Shown: positions 34,747-46,219, counted from the stretch's first letter. The stretch: 64,000 nucleotides of DNA from Amycolatopsis sp. 2-15 (GCF_030285625.1 NZ_CP127294.1:8774001-8838000), one strand, 5' to 3'. Numbers and translations: made by a program. Notes: generated by a model from the letters alone, not told the origin.

Positions 34747-35934
34747 CTAGCGGAAAGCGGGGTAGAACGCGAGATCCGCGTGCGGTCCCAGCCGCGCGCC
34801 GAGCGCCGCGGCCACGCGCTGTGCGTGCTCGGCGATGTCGGTGAGCCGCGCGTAACCGGCGTGCTTCGCCAGCTCACGCCACCACGTGACGAGCGCCGCC
34901 TCACGGCTCACTGGCGTGGCGTGGCGGCTGAGGTCGAGCTTGGGCAGCGTCTCGCGCGTGATGAGCCAGACCATGAGCAGCTCACTGATCGTGAGCTGCG
35001 CGGCGAGCTCCTCGTCGTCGGCGAACGAGGGCCACACGGACACGACTTCGGCGCGCCAGGCCGCGATCATCGCCTCGCTCATGCCCGCGGGCAGGGCCAG
35101 CGCGTCGTCACAGGAAGCGAAGGGCAGGCGCAAGTACGCGGCGTCGACCAGGGCCGTGCGCACCCGGCCGCGTTCGAAGTCGAGGAACCGCACGCCGGAA
35201 CCGGTCACGAGGTTGTTGTCGGGGCTCAGGTCCACGGGGCTGAACGCGCGGAACGACGCCGAGCGCGCCTGCGCCACCGCCTGGGCGACGCGGTCGTGGA
35301 CCGGCTCGGAGACCACCACGTCGAGCAGGTCCGCGAGCATCGGCGGCACCTCGGCGGTGAGGTCGGCCACGCCCGCGTCCTGGTTGCGCACCGGGCCGCC
35401 GAGGCGGCGCAGCAGCGCGTTGAAGTCGGCTTCGCGGCTGGCGGTGCTCGCGTGCAGGCGCCCGAGGGAGCGGGCCCACGACAGCAGCGCGCGCTCGGCC
35501 GCGCGGGAATCGCGCGAGACGAGCTTGTCCTGCAACGTCGGCGCGCGGCCGAGGTCCTCGATCACGAGCACGCGGTGGCGCCCGTCGTGGGCGAGCAGCT
35601 CGGGGCACATGCGCTCGTCGGGCGACAACGCCGTGAAGAGCTGGTAGCTCACGGCTTCCTGCGCGAACGGGTCGGCCTCACCGGGCTCTGGCGGATCGGG
35701 ATAGTGCTTGATGACCAGCGTTCGTGGCAGCGCGAACGACGACGACACGACCCGGGCCCGCACGACCGTCGCCGGTCCGCTGCCCTCGAGTCCTTCCGGT
35801 GACACCAGGGTGATCGCGCTGCCGAAGCGGCGCGAGAGCACCGCCTCGCCCGCCGCGATCGCCGCGGCGACAGCGTGCTGCCCGGCTCCTGCCCCGACGC
35901 CCGCGTCGCCGGCGGAGGAGGTGTCGACTGTCAT
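34747..35934 (-). CDS. Aminoglycoside phosphotransferase-fold protein
   Basis: 395 residues from ATG 35934. The N-lobe has TLVIKHYPDP, whose Lys matches the kinase-like ATP-binding Lys. The hinge is HRVLVIEDLGRAPTLQDKLV. The catalytic loop reads FSPVDLSPDNNLVT, where the usual H-x-D-x4-N is P/S-V-D-x4-N, and the metal-binding Asp is in VRFLDFERGRVR. Thus key Asp and Asn residues are present although the loop His is missing. Small-molecule kinase activity is plausible; antibiotic resistance is not implied by sequence alone. Confidence 0.75.
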   Translation of the reverse strand: MTVDTSSAGDAGVGAGAGQHAVAAAIAAGEAVLSRRFGSAITLVSPEGLEGSGPATVVRARVVSSSFALPRTLVIKHYPDPPEPGEADPFAQEAVSYQLFTALSPDERMCPELLAHDGRHRVLVIEDLGRAPTLQDKLVSRDSRAAERALLSWARSLGRLHASTASREADFNALLRRLGGPVRNQDAGVADLTAEVPPMLADLLDVVVSEPVHDRVAQAVAQARSASFRAFSPVDLSPDNNLVTGSGVRFLDFERGRVRTALVDAAYLRLPFASCDDALALPAGMSEAMIAAWRAEVVSVWPSFADDEELAAQLTISELLMVWLITRETLPKLDLSRHATPVSREAALVTWWRELAKHAGYARLTDIAEHAQRVAAALGARLGPHADLAFYPAFR

Positions 35935-36003
35935 TGGCACCGACCCTACTCGTGACTGAGCAACCATGACCACAGTGATCCGGGCAAGAAGCAGCGAACC
36001 GCT

Positions 36004-36944
36004 TCACCCACGTGAAAGCGGACGTAACAGGTCCCCGGAACGTTGCTTGCGTCGGCGAAGTATCAGCACAATGGCCGCAGCGAGCACGATCCCGACCAGG
36101 TTCACGAACAGCTGCAGAATCGAGTAACCGGCACGGTCCCAGCTCCCGGCCACCGCCGCCACCATGGCGTACCCGGCGGCCGGCACGGTCGTGACCGAGA
36201 TGAAGACGCCGACGAGCGCGGCGGACTTCGCCGACGTCATCGCGAGCATCCCGGCGGCGCCCGCGAGCAGCGCGACCACGAACGACGCCTCGCCGACCTG
36301 GTACACGAAATCGACCTCGTGGTTGCCCACGATGGCCGCCGTGTCGAAGACCCCGACCGCGTCTCCCAGCAGCACGATCGCGCCCGTGAACACCATCGCC
36401 ACCGGGAACCCCACGGCCAGCGCCGCCGCGGCCTGGCGGAGCAGGTCCCAGCGCCGCAGGACCGCGCCGACGGCGAGCGCGGCGAGCGGGCCGAACTCCG
36501 GCCCCACCACCATCGCGCCGACCACGGTCACCGGAGAGTCGGTGATCACCCCGACCGCCGCGAGCAGGCACGCGATGACGAGGAAAGCCTGGAACGTGGC
36601 GTTCCAGCGCGACTCCTCGCCCGTCCGGCCCAGCAGCTCCTGCCAGACCACGGCGTCGGCGCCCTCTCCGGGAGCGGCCTCCTCCGCGGCATCGGCCGCG
36701 TCGGACAGCGCGGTGTCCAGCGCCTCGAGCGTGATCCCGCCGGTGCGGTCGAGACGCAGCGCGCACAGCGAGTCGACGACCTCGTCGGCGGCCTCGCGGG
36801 CCAGATCGACCTCGATGAGGTCACCTTCGGGAGCCACGGCGGCGCCCCGGTGCACGATGAGGTGCGCGGTCCCGGCGTGGGCCCGCAGGAGCTCGATCGC
36901 CTGGTCGGTCTGTTCCGGCGGGCACACGGCCCTCAGGTGCAGCA

Positions 36945-36945
<1 letters not shown>
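36004..36945 (-). CDS. DUF389-family membrane protein
   Basis: 313 residues, start overlapping the aspS stop by one base (TGATG). The N-terminal 110 residues form a soluble domain (MLHLRAVCPPEQTDQAIELL). Six or more helices follow, with the DUF389 signature VVGAMVVGPEFGPLAALAVG, then FPVAMVFTGAIVLLGDAVG and VGVFISVTTVPAAGYAMVAA. DUF389 proteins are widespread membrane proteins of unknown function. The basic tail ends LRRRKQRSGDLLRPLSRG. Confidence 0.88.
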
Positions 36946-38732
<1,787 letters not shown>

Positions 38733-38901
38733 TGCGACTGCTCTCCTTAGCCCACGGGTTCGTCGACGGGTTTTCGCCGAACACAGAGGCTAACGAATGG
38801 CGGGGAGAGGGCGGCGACCAGGCTTGAGTCGGTCTGTGCGTGGGTGTGGCCGCGCAGTGGCGCTGCGGCCCGGAACGCTGCGGCGAGGGTTCACTGAGGG
38901 A

Positions 38902-38943
38902 CGGTGACCCGGCCGCTCGGGGGGCGTGGCGGCCGGGTCACCG
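38902..38943 (-). terminator. Terminator hairpin after the radical SAM gene
   Basis: CGGTGACCCGGCCGC (38902-38916) pairs perfectly with 38929-38943 across a 12-nt loop, 39 bp past the radical SAM stop on the minus strand. Confidence 0.75.
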
Positions 38944-38982
38944 CTGCTGAGCGCGCCGGTCGGGGAAGGCCGGGTGGCGCGG

Positions 38983-40890
38983 TCAGAGCAGGCGGAGCTG
39001 TTCGGCGGGTGGTGGGGTTTCCACCCGGGGCTCCGGGACTTCCGGTTCGGCGGCCGTGCGGGGGTTGTAGCCCGTTTTGGGGGCCAGGCCGTGGCGGCGC
39101 AGCAGGGGGCCGACGCGTTCGCCGAGCTGCTGGCGGTAGGCGCGGTCGACGTAGCTGCCGCGCGCGTAGAGGCGTTTGTAGCGCGGCACCAGCGCGGGGT
39201 GGTGGCGGCCGAGCCACGCGGCGAACCACTCGCGCGCGCCGGGGCGTAGGTGCAACGGGATGACGGTGACGCTGTCGGCGCCCGCGTCGGCGAGCTCGGT
39301 GAACAGGGCGTCGAGGGCCTCGACCGAGTCGGTGAGGTACGGCAGCACCGGGGCGACGAGCACGGAGCACGGCAGGCCGGCCGCGCGCGCCTTGCGGACG
39401 AGGTCGAGGCGCGCTTGCGGGCTCGGCGTGCCGGGTTCGAGGCGGCGTTGCAGCTCGCGGTCGAGCAGTGCGATGGACACGGCCAGGCTGACCGGCACGT
39501 CCTTCGCGACCGATTCCAGCAGCGGGAGGTCGCGGGTGAGGACCGTGCCCTTCGACAGGATCGACAGCGGCGTGCCCGAATCGGCCAGGGCGCGGATGAT
39601 GCCGGGCATGAGCTGGTAGCGGCCTTCGGCGCGCTGGTACGGGTCGGTGTTCGTGCCCATGGCGACGTGCTCGCGCTGCCAGCTGGGCCGTTTCAGTTGC
39701 GCGGCAAGGACTTCCGGGGCGTTGACCTTCACCACGACCTGGGTGTCGAAGTCGTGGCCCGCGTCGAAGTCGAGGTAGGTGTGGGTGTTGCGGGCGAAAC
39801 AGTTGTGGGACACCATGCCATCGGCCACGAAATCGCCGGTGCCGGTGGTGATGTCGAACAGCGGCAGCTCCAGGCCGAGCGACTCGACGGAGGTGACCAC
39901 GCGCCGCACGGACCCGATCGTCGTGCCGTCGAGAGAGCGCTTCCACACGACGGCCGGATCGGTCAAATGCAGGAACCGCAACACTTCCCCGGCCCCGCCG
40001 GTCAGCCGCGCCTGGCGCCGGCCCGCGTACTCGCGGTGGCCGACGGTCTCGTACTCGAACGAGAACCGATCCAGCGCGGCGAACATCGCGTCGACCACGT
40101 CGGTCTCGTCGTGCGCGATCGAGAGCACCCCGCGCCGGTACCCGCCCGCCAGGTCGAACAGCCCCGCGAGGAACCCGCGCGCCCAGTGCGCGTCGGGCTT
40201 TGGCGGCAGGCTCATGAACCCGACGGACGAACCGAAATCGGGCAGGTACCGCAACGCCCGCGCAGCCGCATCCTTCTCCGCCGCGAAGCCGCCGGAACGC
40301 AACATGCCGCACAGGTAGCCGGCGCGGTAGCCGAGTGTGTCGTCGGGCGTGCGCACGAACTTGCCGCCGCCGACGAGCTCCGTGCCCTCGACCAGGTGCG
40401 GCCGCTGCGCCGCGCCCAGCTTGCTGCCCGTGACGTACTTCCAGCCGCGCGCGCTGAGGAACCGGTGGTCGGGCCCGGTGACGAGGACGGTGCCGTCGTC
40501 GAGCGTCACGCGATACGCCTCGCGCACCGTCGTCCAGTGCGCCAGGACCTCCGTGGGCACCAGCCGCCGCGCGACGCCGTGGCCGCGCGTGCCGAGGATC
40601 CGCTCTCCCACCTGCAGGTCGGCGATCGGCTTGGCCCGCCCGTCGGCCAGCAGCACGGGCGTGCCGCCTTCAAGGCAATACGTGCACGCGTGGGAACACC
40701 CGCGGTACGGGTTCACGGTCCACCGGAACGGCACCTGCGACCCGTCGGGCACCCGGTTCAGCACCGACTTGGCGTGCACCTCGTGAAAGGTGACGCCGTC
40801 GAACTCCGGTGACCGCACGGACCGCAGCAAGCCGTCCAGGCCAGGCAGGATCGGCTCGCCCTCCCCCGCTCGTTGTCGTTCCCATCGCAC
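38983..40890 (-). CDS. Intein-containing Rv2578c-family radical SAM protein
   Basis: 635-residue precursor that would be 343 residues after splicing. The N-extein has VRSPEFDGVTFHEVHAKSVL and FRWTVNPYRGCSHACTY. The C-extein starts CFARNTHTYLDFDAGHDFDT. Together they rebuild the cluster motif CSHACTYC (C-x3-C-x2-C) of radical SAM enzymes of the SplB-like Rv2578c group. Later motifs include MGTNTDPYQRAEGRYQLMPG and LSILSKGTVLTRDLPLL. GTG 40890 was chosen because VRWERQR matches relatives; an ATG at 40908 would overlap a LexA-like box. Substrate unknown. The mature protein should hold a [4Fe-4S] cluster. Confidence 0.9.
   Translation of the reverse strand: MRWERQRAGEGEPILPGLDGLLRSVRSPEFDGVTFHEVHAKSVLNRVPDGSQVPFRWTVNPYRGCSHACTYCLEGGTPVLLADGRAKPIADLQVGERILGTRGHGVARRLVPTEVLAHWTTVREAYRVTLDDGTVLVTGPDHRFLSARGWKYVTGSKLGAAQRPHLVEGTELVGGGKFVRTPDDTLGYRAGYLCGMLRSGGFAAEKDAAARALRYLPDFGSSVGFMSLPPKPDAHWARGFLAGLFDLAGGYRRGVLSIAHDETDVVDAMFAALDRFSFEYETVGHREYAGRRQARLTGGAGEVLRFLHLTDPAVVWKRSLDGTTIGSVRRVVTSVESLGLELPLFDITTGTGDFVADGMVSHNCFARNTHTYLDFDAGHDFDTQVVVKVNAPEVLAAQLKRPSWQREHVAMGTNTDPYQRAEGRYQLMPGIIRALADSGTPLSILSKGTVLTRDLPLLESVAKDVPVSLAVSIALLDRELQRRLEPGTPSPQARLDLVRKARAAGLPCSVLVAPVLPYLTDSVEALDALFTELADAGADSVTVIPLHLRPGAREWFAAWLGRHHPALVPRYKRLYARGSYVDRAYRQQLGERVGPLLRRHGLAPKTGYNPRTAAEPEVPEPRVETPPPAEQLRLL
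39802..40677 (-). other. Intein (292 residues) with degenerate LAGLIDADG region
   Basis: In-frame insert, residues 72-363 of the precursor. Block A is CLEGGTPVLLADGRAKPIAD with Cys1; block B is VLVTGPDHRFLSARGW with the TxxH-type His. Block F/G is LPLFDITTGTGDFVADGMV, ending SHN before Cys+1. All splicing residues (Cys1, His, penultimate His, Asn, Cys+1) are present. The middle keeps two worn endonuclease motifs, GYLCGMLRSGG and FLAGLFDLAGGY, lacking the acidic residues of active LAGLIDADG enzymes. Splicing is therefore likely, homing unlikely. Confidence 0.92.
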
Positions 40891-40898
40891 CCATTCAG

Positions 40899-40914
40899 TC
40901 GAACACATGTTCTA
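40899..40914 (-). promoter_or_regulatory. LexA-like SOS box before the radical SAM gene
   Basis: TCGAACACATGTTCTA differs at one position from the actinobacterial SOS box TCGAAC-N4-GTTCGA. It ends nine bases upstream of the GTG at 40890. A second motif fragment GTTCGAAC lies at 40932-40939. The position fits repression by LexA and induction on DNA damage, consistent with a SplB-like protein. Confidence 0.7.
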
Positions 40915-40997
40915 TCGAGTGTCAAACAGGTGTTCGAACGCTCACTCCGATGACGCGGCCGACCGAAGTGGCCAGGCGAATCGGCCCCGGCAGCACA

Positions 40998-41025
40998 GCG
41001 CCGCCGGAGTGGACCCCGGCGGCGC
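40998..41025 (-). terminator. Terminator hairpin after sthA
   Basis: GCGCCGCCGG (40998-41007) and CCGGCGGCGC (41016-41025) pair perfectly with an 8-nt loop, 17 bp past the sthA stop. Confidence 0.65.
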
Positions 41026-41042
41026 GTTTCCGGCGAAGAGGC

Positions 41043-42455
41043 TCAGATCGGGAACCGGTCCAACGCCCGGATCTTGTTCGTCGCGTCCAGGGCCGCGACC
41101 TTGTACGCCTCCGAGAGCGTCGGGTAGTTGAACACCGCGTCCACCAGGTAGTCGACGGTGCCGCCGCAGCCCATGACGGCCTGGCCTATGTGGACGAGGT
41201 CCGTGGCGCCCGTGCCGAAGACGTGGACGCCCAGCAGTTTGCGGTCCGCTGTGGACACCAGGAGTTTCAGCATGCCGTAGCTGTCGCCCGTGATCTGGCC
41301 GCGCGCGAGCTCGCGGTAGCGGGAGATGCCGACCTCGTAGGGCACCGAGGAGGAGGTCAGCTGGGCCTCGGTGGCGCCGACGTAGGAGATCTCCGGGATC
41401 GTGTAGATGCCGATGGGCTGCAGGGCGCCGAGGCCGTTCGCGGGTTCGCCGAACGCGTGGTAGGCGGCGAGCCGGCCCTGGTCCATCGAGGTGGCGGCGA
41501 GCGCGGGGAAGCCGATGACGTCGCCGACGGCGTAGATGTGCTCCACGTCGGTGCGGTAGTGCTCGTCGACCGACAGGCGGCCGCGTTCGTCGGCCAGCAG
41601 GCCGGCGTTCTCCAGCGCGAGCTCGCGGGTCATGCCCTGGCGGCCGGCGGAGTACATCACGCCGTCGGCCGGGATGCGCTTGCCGCTCACGAGCGTGGTC
41701 ACGGTGGTCTCGTCGGAGACCGCGACGTTCGCCACCTTCTCCCCGAACCGGAACGTGACACCGAGGTCCCGCAGCTGGAACTTCAGCGACTCCACGATTT
41801 CCGGGTCGCAGAAGTCGAGCATCTGGTCACGCTGCTCCACTACCGTCACGCGCGAGCCGAGCGCGGCGAACATCGACGCGTACTCGATCCCGATCACCCC
41901 CGCCCCCACCACCACGAGCGACGACGGGATCGCCTCGAGCCGCAGGATCTCGTCCGAATCGAGCACGCGTACGGCGTCGAAGTCGACGTGCGCGGGGCGC
42001 GCGGGCCGCGTGCCGGTGGCGATCACGATGTGGTCGCCCGACACCGTGCGCCGGTCGCCGACGTGCTTGCCCTCGACCAGCACCGTGTGCGGATCGGCGA
42101 ACGACGCCGTGCCCGGCACGAGGTCGATGTGGTTGCGCAGCAGCTGGGCCCGGACCACCTGGACCTCGCGCCCCACCACGTGCTGGGTGCGCGCCATGAG
42201 GTCGGCGATGGTGATGTCCTGCTTCACGCGGTAGCTCGCGCCGTAGAGCTCGCGCTGGTTCATCCCCGTCAGGTAGAGAACCGCCTCGCGCAGCGTCTTG
42301 GACGGGATCGTGCCCGTGTTGACGCACACCCCGCCCACCATGTCGTGGCGATCGACGACCGCCACCTTCTTCCCCAGCTTCGCGGCCGCGATGGCGGCCT
42401 TCTGCCCACCCGGGCCCGAGCCGATGACGATCAGGTCGTAGTCGTGTTCGCTCAC
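41043..42455 (-). CDS. sthA: Soluble pyridine nucleotide transhydrogenase SthA
   Basis: 470-residue flavoprotein that exchanges hydride between NADH and NADP+. The FAD motif is [20 protein letters not shown]. The usual disulfide region of this family reads [20 protein letters not shown], where the second Cys of CxxxxC is Thr; this is the SthA signature that separates it from lipoamide dehydrogenase. The NAD motif is [20 protein letters not shown], and [20 protein letters not shown] binds FAD. GTG 42455 is preferred; GTG 42476 would add seven residues. It acts in cytoplasmic redox balance. Confidence 0.92.
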   Translation of the reverse strand: MSEHDYDLIVIGSGPGGQKAAIAAAKLGKKVAVVDRHDMVGGVCVNTGTIPSKTLREAVLYLTGMNQRELYGASYRVKQDITIADLMARTQHVVGREVQVVRAQLLRNHIDLVPGTASFADPHTVLVEGKHVGDRRTVSGDHIVIATGTRPARPAHVDFDAVRVLDSDEILRLEAIPSSLVVVGAGVIGIEYASMFAALGSRVTVVEQRDQMLDFCDPEIVESLKFQLRDLGVTFRFGEKVANVAVSDETTVTTLVSGKRIPADGVMYSAGRQGMTRELALENAGLLADERGRLSVDEHYRTDVEHIYAVGDVIGFPALAATSMDQGRLAAYHAFGEPANGLGALQPIGIYTIPEISYVGATEAQLTSSSVPYEVGISRYRELARGQITGDSYGMLKLLVSTADRKLLGVHVFGTGATDLVHIGQAVMGCGGTVDYLVDAVFNYPTLSEAYKVAALDATNKIRALDRFPI

Positions 42456-42621
42456 GGTGTGAGCCTGCGCACTCACCCCGCGCACCGCAAGCCCTGGCCC
42501 GCGCCCGCCACGCCGCATTGACGCCGTGTTCGCACGCGGCGCCGGAAACAGCGGTCCCCAGCATCCTCGGGAAGCTGGGGCACCACTGTCGATGACGTCT
42601 AGCGGACGGACGCGTTCTGGG

Positions 42622-42900
42622 TCAGCTTCGCCGGGAACCTCGCCAGCCGGCCGGCGAGAGCGCGAAGTGGCCCCCTTCGGGATCCTTGGAGGCCCGGGCA
42701 GCCACCTCATCCAGCGGACCCGTCACAGGGAACCCGACCTCCACAAATTCCTGCTGCGGGTTCCCTGAGAACGACGACTTCCGCCAGTGGAAGTCACTTG
42801 TCCTCTCTTGTTTCCGCCTCCTCGATCAACTCGCCGATCAGCGTGACCGAATCGTCAGGACTCATCGCATCACGGCGGAGCTGTTCCGCCGCTTCCTTGG
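42622..42900 (-). pseudogene. Decayed XRE-regulator C-terminus plus frameshifted DUF397 gene
   Basis: At 42622-42795 a frame encodes FHWRKSSFSGNPQQEFVEV and [20 protein letters not shown], a typical DUF397 domain, but it has no start codon. A GTG at 42797 overlaps the upstream stop (AGTGAC), in the arrangement normal for these pairs, yet it is out of frame by one base. Upstream, SKEAAEQLRRDAMSPDDSVT ending LIEEAETREDK at 42794 resembles the C-terminal end of a DUF5753-type XRE regulator whose DNA-binding part is gone. Both are probably relics. From 42900 to 43219 only the hairpin at 43008 is notable. Confidence 0.6.
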
Positions 42901-43007
42901 ATCCCGCTGGCACAGCGGGCCGACGCGGAGCCGCTCGTGCTGGAGGACTACGAGGACCGTCAGCGGCCGAAAGTGAGGTGCTGAGCCATGCCTGCTCGCG
43001 CCCAGAC

Positions 43008-43036
43008 CCCTGCCGCCACGTCGGGTGGCGGCAGGG
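43008..43036. terminator. Hairpin downstream of the SARP gene
   Basis: CCCTGCCGCCAC (43008-43019) and GTGGCGGCAGGG (43025-43036) are perfect complements around GTCGG. It lies 180 bp past the SARP stop, so it may terminate readthrough from either direction. Confidence 0.5.
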
Positions 43037-43219
43037 CCTCCACGTCCCGGGACGCTCGGGCTGTCCGGAATCGTGTGGCGGCTGAGGGAAACCACGGTGC
43101 CGACGGTCCTGGAACTCGAACTCGTGCTGGAGCGAGCGGCGACGCTCCACGACCCCCTTGAGAAGTGCCGGGCGTTGTCGTCGAGCGGGATGGTGAACGC
43201 GGCTGAAGATCCTGGCATG

Positions 43220-46219
43220 TCAGAACCGGTCGAGGTCCCGTTCACAGCGCAGCCGAAGCGTCGTGCTCCCCTGCGCGGCCGCCAGCTCCACCGCCGTCTT
43301 CAGGCGGACCCGGCCCTGTTCGCGCCCGTCGTAGGCGGAGCGCAGGCGCAACACCTCGGGGAGCCACCAGAGGTCGTCGCGGGCTTGGCCGACGACGAGG
43401 GCCGCGTCGAGGGCGGCGCGGGCCGGGCCGGGGCGGTCGTGGCGGGCCAGCAGGTCGGCCTGCAGCGCGAGCCAGTAGGGCATGCGGGCGAGCGAGCCCT
43501 CGGCCTTGAGGTTGGCGACGCCGCGGCGGATGTCGGCGAGGCCGTCGGCGTCGCCGCGGACCCAGCCGCCCAGGACGAGGCCCCATTCGCGGTAGTAGGC
43601 GAAGCCGTAGCGGTCGCAGAGCTCACGCAGCTCGGCCGAATGCTCCGTCACCTCGTCGAGGTCGCCGCGCATCTGGTGGGTGATGCCGGCGTAGGCGAGG
43701 GCCACGGCGAGGCTGTACGGGTGCGTCATGGTGCGGGCCAGGCTCACGGCTTCGCGGCTGCTGCGGAGCGCTTCGTCCTCGTGGCCCAGCAGCCAGTGCG
43801 CGTGCGCGGCCCAGGCCAGGCTGTGCACCTCGGGCCGCGTGCCGATGGGCAGCGACGGCGCGCCGCGCGTGAGGCGGGCGGCGAGGTCGAAGTGGCGCAG
43901 CGCCTCCCCGGGCCGGCCGAGGCTCACCGAGGAGCCGGCGAACGCGAAGTGTGCGGAGCCGTTGAGCTCGTCTTTGGTGCGGTCGTCGTCGACGAGTTCG
44001 AGGGCGCGTTTCGCGGCCTCGTGCGCGCGGGCGGTGCGGCCCTGCACGAACCGCGACGTCCACAGCCCGACCAAGCCGACGAGTGTGGAATCCTGCTGCC
44101 CCAGGCGTTCCGCGAGCACGATCGAACGTTCGAGGGCCCGCTGGAGATCGGGAGACGCGTAGCCGAGCCGGGCGTTGAGGGGTCCGGAAAGGGCTTCGAG
44201 CACCTCCAGCTCACGCCGGTCCGTCTCCGGTCCGGCGGGGGCACCGGCGAGCAACGACAGGGCTTCGCGCAGCAGCCGGATCGCCTCGCCGTGGGCGAAG
44301 GTGCCGGCCGCGAGTTCGGCGGCCCGGCGGTAGAACTCCACGGCGCGGTCCGGCCGGCCGCCGCGGGCGTACTGCTCGGCCAGCTGCGCGGAGACGGCAC
44401 CGGTGTCGCCGGGGTGCAGCAGTTCGAGGCTCTGCGCGAGCCGGCGGTGCAGCAGCCAGCGCCGCGCGCGGGTCACCTCCCGGTAGGCGGCGTCGCGGAG
44501 CAGGTCGTGGGAGAAGTCGTAGCCGTCGCGGAAGTCGCGCAGGATCCGCAGCCGCCACAGCTCGTCGACGGCGCGCACCACGGCTTCGGCGTCGAGGTCG
44601 CTGGCCTCGGTGAGCAGGTCGAGCGAGAAATCGCGGCCGACGGCGGCGGCCAGGCCAGCGATCTCGCGAGCGTCGGGGGTCGGCTGTCGCAGGCGTTCGG
44701 TGAGCACGGCGTCGAGGTCGCCGGGCGGGCCGCCGGAGCGCAGCGCCTCGACCACCGACAGCGGGAAACCACCGGTCGCGATGTGCAGGAGAGTGAGCTC
44801 GTCGCCCGAGGGCAGGAGGCCGGAGACGGACTCGGCCAGCCGCGCGGTGTCGTCGAGGTCCAGCGGGCTCAGATCCACTTCGGACAGCCGGCCGGTGGCA
44901 CGCAGGCGTTCCGTCCAGCCGGCCAGGGTGCCGTCGCCGGGATCCGACCGCTGCGTGGCGGCGAGCAACAGCGGAGCGCGCGGTTCCAGGCCGAGGCAGA
45001 AGAGCAAGAACGCCAGGGTCTCCTGATCGCACCACTGCGCGTTGTCGAGCACGAGCAGCGTCGGCCGCCCGGCGCCGGTGAGGGCGCGAGCGAGGCCTTC
45101 GAAGAAGCGGTGCCGCTGCCACGCGTCGGCCACCGCACGCACCACAGGCGCCGGGCCAGTGTCCTTGCCGGCCGGGACGAGCCGGTCCACTTCGGCCCGC
45201 CACACCGGCGCGAGCGTCGCCAGAGACGGCTGGAGCACGGGGTTGCGCAGCCAGTCCGCCACCGGCGCCAGCGCGAGCCGGCCCGACGTCCCGAAGCACT
45301 GCGTCCCCGCCACCACCGCACCCTGGCTGCGGGCGAGCCGGGCCAGCTCGATCACGAGCCGGGTCTTGCCGACGCCGGCGTCGCCTCGCACGAGCGCGAC
45401 GGACGGCTGGCCGCGCGCGGCTTGCTGCCACCGTTCCCGCAGCCGCGTGAACTCGCGGGCGCGGCCGACGAGGCGGGATTCGCGGCTGGGCACGGCGTCG
45501 GCCAGCAGCCGCCGCAACGCCGCCTGCGTCGCGCGGTCGGGCACCACACCCAGCTCGCGTTCGAGCACCGCCGCGCACTGGTGATACGTGCTCACGGCTC
45601 CGGCGCGGTCGCCGAGGTCGGCCTGCAGCTCCATGAGCGTGCGGTAGCCCAGCTCCTCCAGCGGCCGCAGGCGGATGCGACGGCGGGCGGTCTCGGCGGC
45701 GCCCGCGAGGTCGCCCAGGCGGCACTGGGCGTCGCCGAGCAGGTCGCACAGCGACACGCACTGTTGTTCCAGCTCGTTGCGGGGTTCGAAGAGCCAGTCG
45801 TCGCCCAGGCCGGGCATCAGCTCGCCGCGGTACTCGGCCAGCGCGGCGCCGGCGTGCACGCGCACTTCCTCGTCTTCGCCGGCGGCCAGGGCGGCCCGGC
45901 GTTCGGCGTCGAACACGCGCACGTCGACGCGGCAGCGGGGAGTGTCCTGCCAGGACAGATCCGTCGCGGTCGCGAGCAGCGCCGAGTCCTCGCCGAGGAC
46001 CTGGCGCAGGTGATGCAGCTCGCGGCGCAGGTTCGTGCGGGCCTGCGCGTCGGAGGAATCGGGCCAGAACAGCGACGCGATCCGCTGCCTCGGCTGCGGC
46101 AGCCCCGCGTGTGTCACGAGGTAGCCGACGAGCGCGATCGCCCGCGGCGACCGGGTCACCGCCCGCCCGGTCGCACCGTGGGTGACCGACTGCTCGCCCA
46201 GCAGCGACACGTAGAGCAT
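43220..46219 (-). CDS. SARP/AfsR-type regulator with BTAD, ATPase and TPR-like domains
   Basis: 999 residues from ATG 46219 with AGGAGG upstream. Residues 1-95 form an OmpR-type winged helix (GYLVTHAGLPQPRQRIASLF, LRRELHHLRQVLG). Residues about 100-245 are a BTAD domain (CRVDVRVFDAERRAALAAGE, ERELGVVPDRATQAALRRLL). The AAA-type ATPase has Walker A VRGDAGVGKTRLV and Walker B LLVLDNAQWCDQET. The last 400 residues are TPR-like helices. Such regulators often control secondary metabolism. It is divergent from a flavin oxidase across 283 bp that hold direct repeats, so that gene is the likely target. Confidence 0.88.
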   Translation of the reverse strand: MLYVSLLGEQSVTHGATGRAVTRSPRAIALVGYLVTHAGLPQPRQRIASLFWPDSSDAQARTNLRRELHHLRQVLGEDSALLATATDLSWQDTPRCRVDVRVFDAERRAALAAGEDEEVRVHAGAALAEYRGELMPGLGDDWLFEPRNELEQQCVSLCDLLGDAQCRLGDLAGAAETARRRIRLRPLEELGYRTLMELQADLGDRAGAVSTYHQCAAVLERELGVVPDRATQAALRRLLADAVPSRESRLVGRAREFTRLRERWQQAARGQPSVALVRGDAGVGKTRLVIELARLARSQGAVVAGTQCFGTSGRLALAPVADWLRNPVLQPSLATLAPVWRAEVDRLVPAGKDTGPAPVVRAVADAWQRHRFFEGLARALTGAGRPTLLVLDNAQWCDQETLAFLLFCLGLEPRAPLLLAATQRSDPGDGTLAGWTERLRATGRLSEVDLSPLDLDDTARLAESVSGLLPSGDELTLLHIATGGFPLSVVEALRSGGPPGDLDAVLTERLRQPTPDAREIAGLAAAVGRDFSLDLLTEASDLDAEAVVRAVDELWRLRILRDFRDGYDFSHDLLRDAAYREVTRARRWLLHRRLAQSLELLHPGDTGAVSAQLAEQYARGGRPDRAVEFYRRAAELAAGTFAHGEAIRLLREALSLLAGAPAGPETDRRELEVLEALSGPLNARLGYASPDLQRALERSIVLAERLGQQDSTLVGLVGLWTSRFVQGRTARAHEAAKRALELVDDDRTKDELNGSAHFAFAGSSVSLGRPGEALRHFDLAARLTRGAPSLPIGTRPEVHSLAWAAHAHWLLGHEDEALRSSREAVSLARTMTHPYSLAVALAYAGITHQMRGDLDEVTEHSAELRELCDRYGFAYYREWGLVLGGWVRGDADGLADIRRGVANLKAEGSLARMPYWLALQADLLARHDRPGPARAALDAALVVGQARDDLWWLPEVLRLRSAYDGREQGRVRLKTAVELAAAQGSTTLRLRCERDLDRF

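Noticed and set aside
34747..35934. Aminoglycoside resistance gene
   Set aside because: Only the general fold is shared; the catalytic loop is atypical and there is no resistance context.
38733..38982. tRNA or riboswitch near aspS
   Set aside because: No cloverleaf or known leader structure; the only strong structure is the terminator hairpin at 38902-38943.
40908..40908. ATG as start of the radical SAM gene
   Set aside because: It would place the LexA-like box within the coding region, and the added MCSTEW residues are absent from relatives.
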